A DNA stretch of 8,356 nucleotides from CAIQJJ01 sp964606085. GTDB lineage: Bacteria; Chloroflexota; Anaerolineae; Anaerolineales; UBA4823. Where the stretch lies: assembly GCA_964606085.1 (NCBI GenBank), contig CAZSFD010000137.1:1-8356 (forward strand), given 5' to 3'. Each line of letters opens with the position of its first letter. Positions within the stretch are counted from its first letter, which is position 1. The notes under the pieces were generated by a model that saw nothing but the letters and a program-made list of their open reading frames with translations, did not search any database and was not told where the DNA came from. Shown here one piece after another: positions 4,909 to 8,356 of this stretch. Position numbers and translations under genes: made by a program.

Positions 4909-5860
4909 CGTCGTACTTCTCCACAATCGCCCGTGCCCACTCGCTCACCATCTGGCGCAGCGCATCGGGCGCAAGCACCGTCACCCACGGGCCGTAGGCC
5001 AGGACGGTGGCGGCGGCCCAATGCAGGTCGGGGACGCTCATCGTGACCAGCACCGAGCCGTCGGGTTCGTCGGCCAGGGTGTCCCAGGTTGCCCGGTTGT
5101 AGTGGGCCACGAACGCGCCTTCTGGGGCGAAGCGCATCTGCACGCTGACCTGCGGCTGGGCTTTCCACTCGTTGGCGAGGTACGCCTGGATGTCAAAATT
5201 CGGCGGGATGGTGAAGACCTGGTCGGTCAGGCTGACGGCGTCCATGCGATCAACCCGGAAGGTGCGCATCTCCTGGCGCAGTTGGCAGAAGGCCACCACA
5301 TACCACCAGCCCCAACGGTGAACGAGGGCGAAGGGGTCAATTGCGCGGCATTCGGGGTGCGGCGTACTCGAACTGTGGTAGTTCATGCTCACCCGGCGGT
5401 GTTCGCGCACGGCCCGGCGCAGCTTTTCGAGCGTGGGGGCTACCGCGTCCAGGTCGGAGCGGTGCATGCCGGTGGCTACCAGTGAACGCCGCGCCCAGGC
5501 CACTTCCTGGCGCTGTTCGTCGGGCAGTACGTTTTCCAATTTCATCAGCGCACCGCGGGCCGGTTCACGGTACAACTGGCCCCACAGTTCCTCCACCATG
5601 CCGGTTCCCAGGGCTACGGCCACGCTTTCTTCGGGGGTCAGCATCAGCGGGGGCATCTTGTAGCCGCGCACCAGCGAGAAGCCGCCATACGGCCCGCGCT
5701 CGGCGTAGATGGGGATGCCCATTTCGTCGAGCATCTCAAAGTAACGATGTAAGGTGCGGACGGAGACATCCAGCTCGGCGGCCAGGTCGGCGGCCTTCTG
5801 GTTGGGTTGGCGCTGCAAAAGCATGATCAGCGTGAGCAGGCGGGTGGAAGGGTTGGGCAT
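4892..5860 (-). CDS. WYL-domain transcriptional regulator (HTH_11/WYL/WCX, YafY-like)
   Basis: A 322-residue regulator. The N-terminal winged helix-turn-helix (1-65) includes RLLTLIMLLQRQPNQKAADL (7-26) and the recognition region DVSVRTLHRYFEMLDEMGIPI (31-51), followed by the wing ERGPYGGFSLVRGY (54-67). PPLMLTPEESVAVALG (70-85) is the usual linker. The WYL domain spans about 142-225, with the name-giving motif as WWYVVAFC (185-192) and the ligand-facing FRVDRM (201-206). A WCX-type C-terminal domain (235-316) follows. WYL proteins sense small molecules or nucleic acids and often control defence, stress or detoxification genes, generally including their own. The ATG at 5860 has AGGAG 8 nt upstream; the open frame to 5902 runs into promoter-like sequence. 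As the first gene of the eight-gene block it is the natural local regulator. Its last four residues come from a palindrome. The effector is unknown. Confidence 0.9.
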   Translation of the reverse strand: MPNPSTRLLTLIMLLQRQPNQKAADLAAELDVSVRTLHRYFEMLDEMGIPIYAERGPYGGFSLVRGYKMPPLMLTPEESVAVALGTGMVEELWGQLYREPARGALMKLENVLPDEQRQEVAWARRSLVATGMHRSDLDAVAPTLEKLRRAVREHRRVSMNYHSSSTPHPECRAIDPFALVHRWGWWYVVAFCQLRQEMRTFRVDRMDAVSLTDQVFTIPPNFDIQAYLANEWKAQPQVSVQMRFAPEGAFVAHYNRATWDTLADEPDGSVLVTMSVPDLHWAAATVLAYGPWVTVLAPDALRQMVSEWARAIVEKYDVKRDA

Positions 5861-5879
5861 GGGGCCATCTCCTGACAAG

Positions 5880-5917
5880 AATATAGCCGTAGTATATGTC
5901 AAATTACGTCATAATTC
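5880..5917 (-). promoter_or_regulatory. Putative WYL operon promoter/operator region with tandem GTCA direct repeats
   Basis: On the plus strand GTCAAATTAC (5898-5907) is followed directly by GTCATAATTC (5908-5917), a tandem pair matching at 7 of 10 positions with one-turn periodicity, suitable for a dimeric regulator. Reading toward the WYL gene, TTGACA (5902-5897), TATACT (5896-5891) and TATATT (5885-5880) are promoter-like hexamers, but no pair has standard 16-18 bp spacing. The exact promoter is unresolved. Autoregulation by the WYL protein is an inference from position. Confidence 0.35.
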
Positions 5918-5984
5918 GGAAGGCGTTTTTAGAAAAATTTGGATGGGTAGATGTTCTTGGGGCCTGAGATTTGGAAATGCAGGA

Positions 5985-6013
5985 TCGTCAGTATGGGGCG
6001 GTTGTTTTATAAT
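5985..6013 (+). promoter_or_regulatory. Candidate sigma-70-type promoter for the membrane protein-kinase pair
   Basis: A perfect TATAAT lies at 6008-6013, with TCGTCA (5985-5990; 4 of 6 matches to TTGACA) 17 bp upstream. Transcription would begin near 6020 and give a leader of about 115 nt before the ATG at 6134. I see no confident riboswitch or terminator in that leader. Confidence 0.45.
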
Positions 6014-6133
6014 GTGTCAGCACCTTAATGGTTGTAGCGGGGCAATTTCTTGAAAATAGCGGTTTCACGCACAGCACTTATCTCACTGAGCGTTTTTAGC
6101 ATTGGACATGGGCTTTCAACCAGGGAGTGCGTT

Positions 6134-6709
6134 ATGGCAGAAAATCGAAAATCGGGCTGGCCGATTTCCAGGCAGATCATCGTGGTCGCGCTCGCTTTTG
6201 GGACAGCTACCTTGTTGGTGATGGCTGCCGGGTTGTTGATTCCTGTTTATGGGGAGTTGATCCACATTGACCCGCGCGAAATTTTTGTCACGCTGGGGAG
6301 TGCACTGACCGGGCCGCTGGGGGGCATGATCATTGGGCTTATGGCCCACAGTTGGTTTGCCGGGCGTGATTTTCAAGTGGTGTCACTGCTCATTCATGTC
6401 TTGGGGGGCTTATGGGCGGGTGTGGCTTACAAGAAGTGGGTCTTTGAGCGGCTCAAAATGCCCTGGCAGTTGCTTGGTTGGTTGGGCGTGGTCTTTGCGT
6501 ACTACTTTGTCATTTTGTTTTTCGGTTTTGTGAGTGGGGTATATATCCTGTTTCCAGAATTATTTGCCGAACTTTTTGGCACGCGCTCGCCCTGGCAGGC
6601 GTATGCCGGGTTGGCCCAGGCCGCCGCGCCAGAATTTGTCATCACGGCTGTGACCACCACCGTCATTTTCATCATCTTGCCTCCCAAATATCGTCGCCCG
6701 TTATGGTAA
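6134..6709 (+). CDS. Five-helix membrane protein upstream of a sensor kinase (LytS/ECF-like sensory module?)
   Basis: A 191-residue integral membrane protein. Hydrophobic segments are visible at about 15-38, 48-72, 82-99, 113-139 and 164-183, with a charged N-terminus (MAENRKSGW) and a basic C-terminus (PPKYRRPLW), and little loop between them. The second segment contains LGSALTGPLGGMIIGLMAH, a Gly/Pro-rich pattern like those in 5TM LytS-type receptor domains and in ECF-transporter S components. I do not recognise the family precisely. The ATG at 6134 is chosen because AGGGAG lies 7 nt upstream; the TTG-initiated open frame from 6050 lacks a comparable site. Its stop is 6 nt before the histidine kinase start, so the two are almost certainly co-transcribed and perhaps coupled. 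A role as partner or sensing subunit of the kinase is inferred from this arrangement alone. Confidence 0.75.
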   Translation: MAENRKSGWPISRQIIVVALAFGTATLLVMAAGLLIPVYGELIHIDPREIFVTLGSALTGPLGGMIIGLMAHSWFAGRDFQVVSLLIHVLGGLWAGVAYKKWVFERLKMPWQLLGWLGVVFAYYFVILFFGFVSGVYILFPELFAELFGTRSPWQAYAGLAQAAAPEFVITAVTTTVIFIILPPKYRRPLW

Positions 6710-6715
6710 TTCACT

Positions 6716-8161
6716 ATGATTAAAAGTTCTCTGGCCGTCAGGTTGGGGGTATGGTTCTTGATCCTTTCCATTTTCCCGCTGGCTATCCTGGCTATCTTCG
6801 TTCTCGACAATGTGGCCGATGGCTTCGATGCCCTGGCGTTGACGCATGAGCGCCAGCAAACGATGTTGTGGGCAGCGATTTTATCGTCATCGCTGACACC
6901 AGAAGCTATTGCCACGATGGATGAGAATGCGCTTGAGCCAGGTAATCATGTGTACGTGGTGGATCAGGCCGGGCATTACCGTTTCCACCCGCAACGTGAG
7001 CGCATCGGTGCATCTATCCGCGCCGATTTTTCCCCACCAGTGGTTGAACAAATTCTATCGGGCCGGTCTGATGCCGTGATGGAAACGCCAATGGGACGGG
7101 TGATCGGTTTTGCACCCATCGCCGGGCAGGAAAGCATCCTGGTGTGCGTTCACGATAATACCCTGGCGCAGCAATTGATGGCTTCCATCCGCCTGTCTTC
7201 TTACTTGCAGTTGGGCGTGGGCCTGGTGATCATCGCCTTTGTGGGTGGAATGGCTATCTGGATTGTGGTGGGTAAGCCGGTTCAGCAGTTGACTCATGCG
7301 GCGGAGCAAATCGGCCGCGGCAACCTGAGCATTCGGCTCGATCCCGAAGAGACCGTGGACGAGTTGCGAATTTTGGCGCTTACCTTCAACAACATGGCTG
7401 CCCAACTCAGCGAAACGTTGACTGCCCTGCGCACCCTGACCGAACAACTCGAACAGCGCGTTCAAGAACGCACTGCCGAACTGGAAAAAAGCAACCAGGA
7501 ACTCGAATCGTTTACCTATTCCATCTCACACGATCTACGCTCCCCCTTACGCAGCATCAATGGTTTCACCCATATTTTGTTGGATGAGTATGGCGCCAGT
7601 TTGCCCCCCGAAAGCCTGCAATTGTTTCAGCGCGTGCGCCAAAGCGCCACTCGCATGGGCCAATTGATTGATGATCTGCTGCATTTCTCGCGCCTGGGGC
7701 GCCAGCCGTTGCAGCGGCGGCCGGTCGAAATGGCAGTAATCATCCGCCAGGTGATCGAATCCCTTGCCGAAGAACAGGCCAATCGCCAGGTAGAATGGCA
7801 CATGGCCGACCTGCCTCCCTGCCAGGCCGACCCGGCCCTGCTGACCCAGGTTTGGATGAACTTGCTTTCCAATGCGCTCAAGTACACCCGCAGCCGCTCG
7901 GTGGCGCGCATCGAAATCGGCTGTCGGGTAAGCGAAAACGGCGAAACGATCTATCATGTGCGCGATAACGGCGTTGGTTTCGACATGCAGTACGCTTCGA
8001 AGCTCTTTGGCGTGTTCCAGCGCCTGCACAGCGATGCTGAATTCGAGGGCACCGGCGTCGGATTGGCGCTGGCCCGCCGGATCGTCGAACGCCACGGCGG
8101 ACGCATGTGGGCCGAGAGCGCCCCTGACCAGGGTGCTTGCTTTTATTTTGTCCTGGGATGA
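6716..8161 (+). CDS. Sensor histidine kinase (extracellular sensor - HAMP - HisKA - HATPase_c)
   Basis: A 481-residue membrane histidine kinase. TM1 is at about 10-30 and TM2 at 163-185. Between them an extracytoplasmic domain of roughly 130 residues (VYVVDQAGHYRFHP at 79-92; MGRVIGFAPI at 126-135) looks like a Cache-type ligand-binding fold. A HAMP linker follows (186-235, KPVQQLTHAAEQIGRGNLS), then a coiled coil (TLTEQLEQRVQERTAELEKS, 240-259). The HisKA domain carries the phospho-acceptor in SYSISHDLRSPLRS-type context, His272 in SHDLRSP. The ATPase domain shows the N box NLLSNALKYT (382-391), G1 DNGVGFD (417-423), the F box LFGVFQRLH (430-438) and G2 GTGVGLALARRI (445-456), all intact, so it should be active. 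The ATG at 6716 lacks a strong ribosome binding site and probably depends on coupling to the gene 6 nt upstream. No response regulator lies in the window. The signal is unknown. Confidence 0.92.
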   Translation: MIKSSLAVRLGVWFLILSIFPLAILAIFVLDNVADGFDALALTHERQQTMLWAAILSSSLTPEAIATMDENALEPGNHVYVVDQAGHYRFHPQRERIGASIRADFSPPVVEQILSGRSDAVMETPMGRVIGFAPIAGQESILVCVHDNTLAQQLMASIRLSSYLQLGVGLVIIAFVGGMAIWIVVGKPVQQLTHAAEQIGRGNLSIRLDPEETVDELRILALTFNNMAAQLSETLTALRTLTEQLEQRVQERTAELEKSNQELESFTYSISHDLRSPLRSINGFTHILLDEYGASLPPESLQLFQRVRQSATRMGQLIDDLLHFSRLGRQPLQRRPVEMAVIIRQVIESLAEEQANRQVEWHMADLPPCQADPALLTQVWMNLLSNALKYTRSRSVARIEIGCRVSENGETIYHVRDNGVGFDMQYASKLFGVFQRLHSDAEFEGTGVGLALARRIVERHGGRMWAESAPDQGACFYFVLG

Positions 8162-8181
8162 TATTTCAATGGAGTGATCGC

Positions 8182-8356
8182 ATGACCGAAACCCGAAAAC
8201 CGAAATGGATGGTCAACAGCGTTGCCCCCATCCGCATTTGTGATAACGGCGGTTGGACCGACACCTGGTTCGCCGGGCATGGACGCATTTTCAATATCGG
8301 CGGGCTTTGTTGCATGAAGATCGGATATAGGCCCAATACCCCTACCCCAGAGACAA
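8182..8356 (+). CDS. GHMP-family sugar kinase-like protein, N-terminal part, apparently interrupted
   Basis: An ATG at 8182 with GGAG 7 nt upstream, 20 nt after the kinase stop, opens a frame that is still open at the right edge (58 codons). The start resembles GHMP kinases of the galactokinase/fucokinase/heptose-kinase type, in which an N-terminal substrate-binding strand reads roughly AP-RICD-GGWTDTWFA-HG-VFNI. Here residues 15-40 contain APIRICDNGGWTDTWFAGHG, then RIFNIG. After NIG the sequence becomes GLCCMKIGYRPNTPTPET, which does not look like the usual V-P-V- continuation. The other two forward frames hit stop codons soon after, so a single frameshift would not restore it. The ATP-binding motif of the family would lie beyond the window. 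The gene may be broken here; a real divergent member or an assembly error are alternatives. Confidence 0.55.
   Translation, partial: MTETRKPKWMVNSVAPIRICDNGGWTDTWFAGHGRIFNIGGLCCMKIGYRPNTPTPET
8303..8318. mobile_element. Possible insertion-sequence terminal end (IS5/IS903-like look)
   Basis: GGCTTTGTTGCATGAA begins where the GHMP-kinase resemblance ends. It resembles the terminal inverted repeats I remember for IS903-like elements of the IS5 family (GGCTTTGTTG followed by an A-rich stretch). The element would extend beyond the right edge, so neither the transposase nor the other end nor a target duplication can be seen. This is a suggestion based on a short match. Confidence 0.25.

Noticed and set aside
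4886..5826. Plus-strand frames of 161-199 codons opposite the WYL gene
   Set aside because: Compositionally biased (Arg/Ala/Pro or His/Gly/Val rich) mirror frames of a G+C-rich gene, with no start signals.
6050..6133. N-terminal extension of the membrane protein from a TTG at 6050
   Set aside because: No adequate ribosome binding site, while the ATG at 6134 has AGGGAG at proper distance and gives a typical short charged N-terminus.
6062..6133. Possible cyclic-di-GMP riboswitch in the leader because of a CACGCACAG stretch near 6065-6073
   Set aside because: The conserved segments that should follow in a GEMM aptamer are absent, so the match is limited to a few bases.

Overview
The window looks like bacterial chromosome from a Chloroflexota-type (Anaerolineae-like) organism. 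I infer this from G+C-rich coding sequence, tight one-directional gene packing, and proteins that resemble families I remember from that phylum: the HEAT-like protein, ClbS/DUF1706, DUF4332, GyrI-like and the squalene-cyclase-like protein. No rRNA, tRNA or CRISPR array was seen, so the assignment rests on protein resemblance and is not firm.

Layout. Positions 1-5860 are a single block on the minus strand, transcribed right to left. In order of transcription it holds a WYL-domain regulator, a membrane-anchored alpha/beta hydrolase, a DUF3788 protein, a DUF4332 helix-hairpin-helix protein, a GyrI-like protein, a DinB-like four-helix-bundle protein, a ClbS/DUF1706 protein, a HEAT-like protein, and an apparently 5'-truncated squalene-cyclase/prenyltransferase-like gene that runs off the left edge. 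Gaps between the complete genes are only 5-58 nt, consistent with one operon led by its regulator. Positions 5861-6133 are a divergent control region. Positions 6134-8161 on the plus strand encode a five-helix membrane protein and a full-length sensor histidine kinase 6 nt apart. A GHMP-kinase-like gene starts at 8182 and leaves the right edge; its family resemblance stops near 8301, where the sequence changes to something resembling an insertion-sequence terminus.

How the genes may work together. Two products of the minus-strand block, ClbS-like and GyrI-like, belong to families with members that hydrolyse cyclopropane-bearing DNA-alkylating toxins. They sit with a third small-molecule-type fold (DinB-like), a secreted or anchored hydrolase, a helix-hairpin-helix protein and a WYL ligand-sensing regulator. 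A small-molecule or genotoxin detoxification operon is the most interesting reading, but it is an inference. The plus-strand pair looks like a sensory unit in which a separate membrane protein accompanies the kinase; no response regulator is visible.

Structure not explained by the genes. Four of the minus-strand stop codons (WYL, DUF4332, DinB-like, ClbS) lie inside inverted repeats. Two of these repeats are near copies of one another, and another encodes the last twelve residues of the DinB-like protein.
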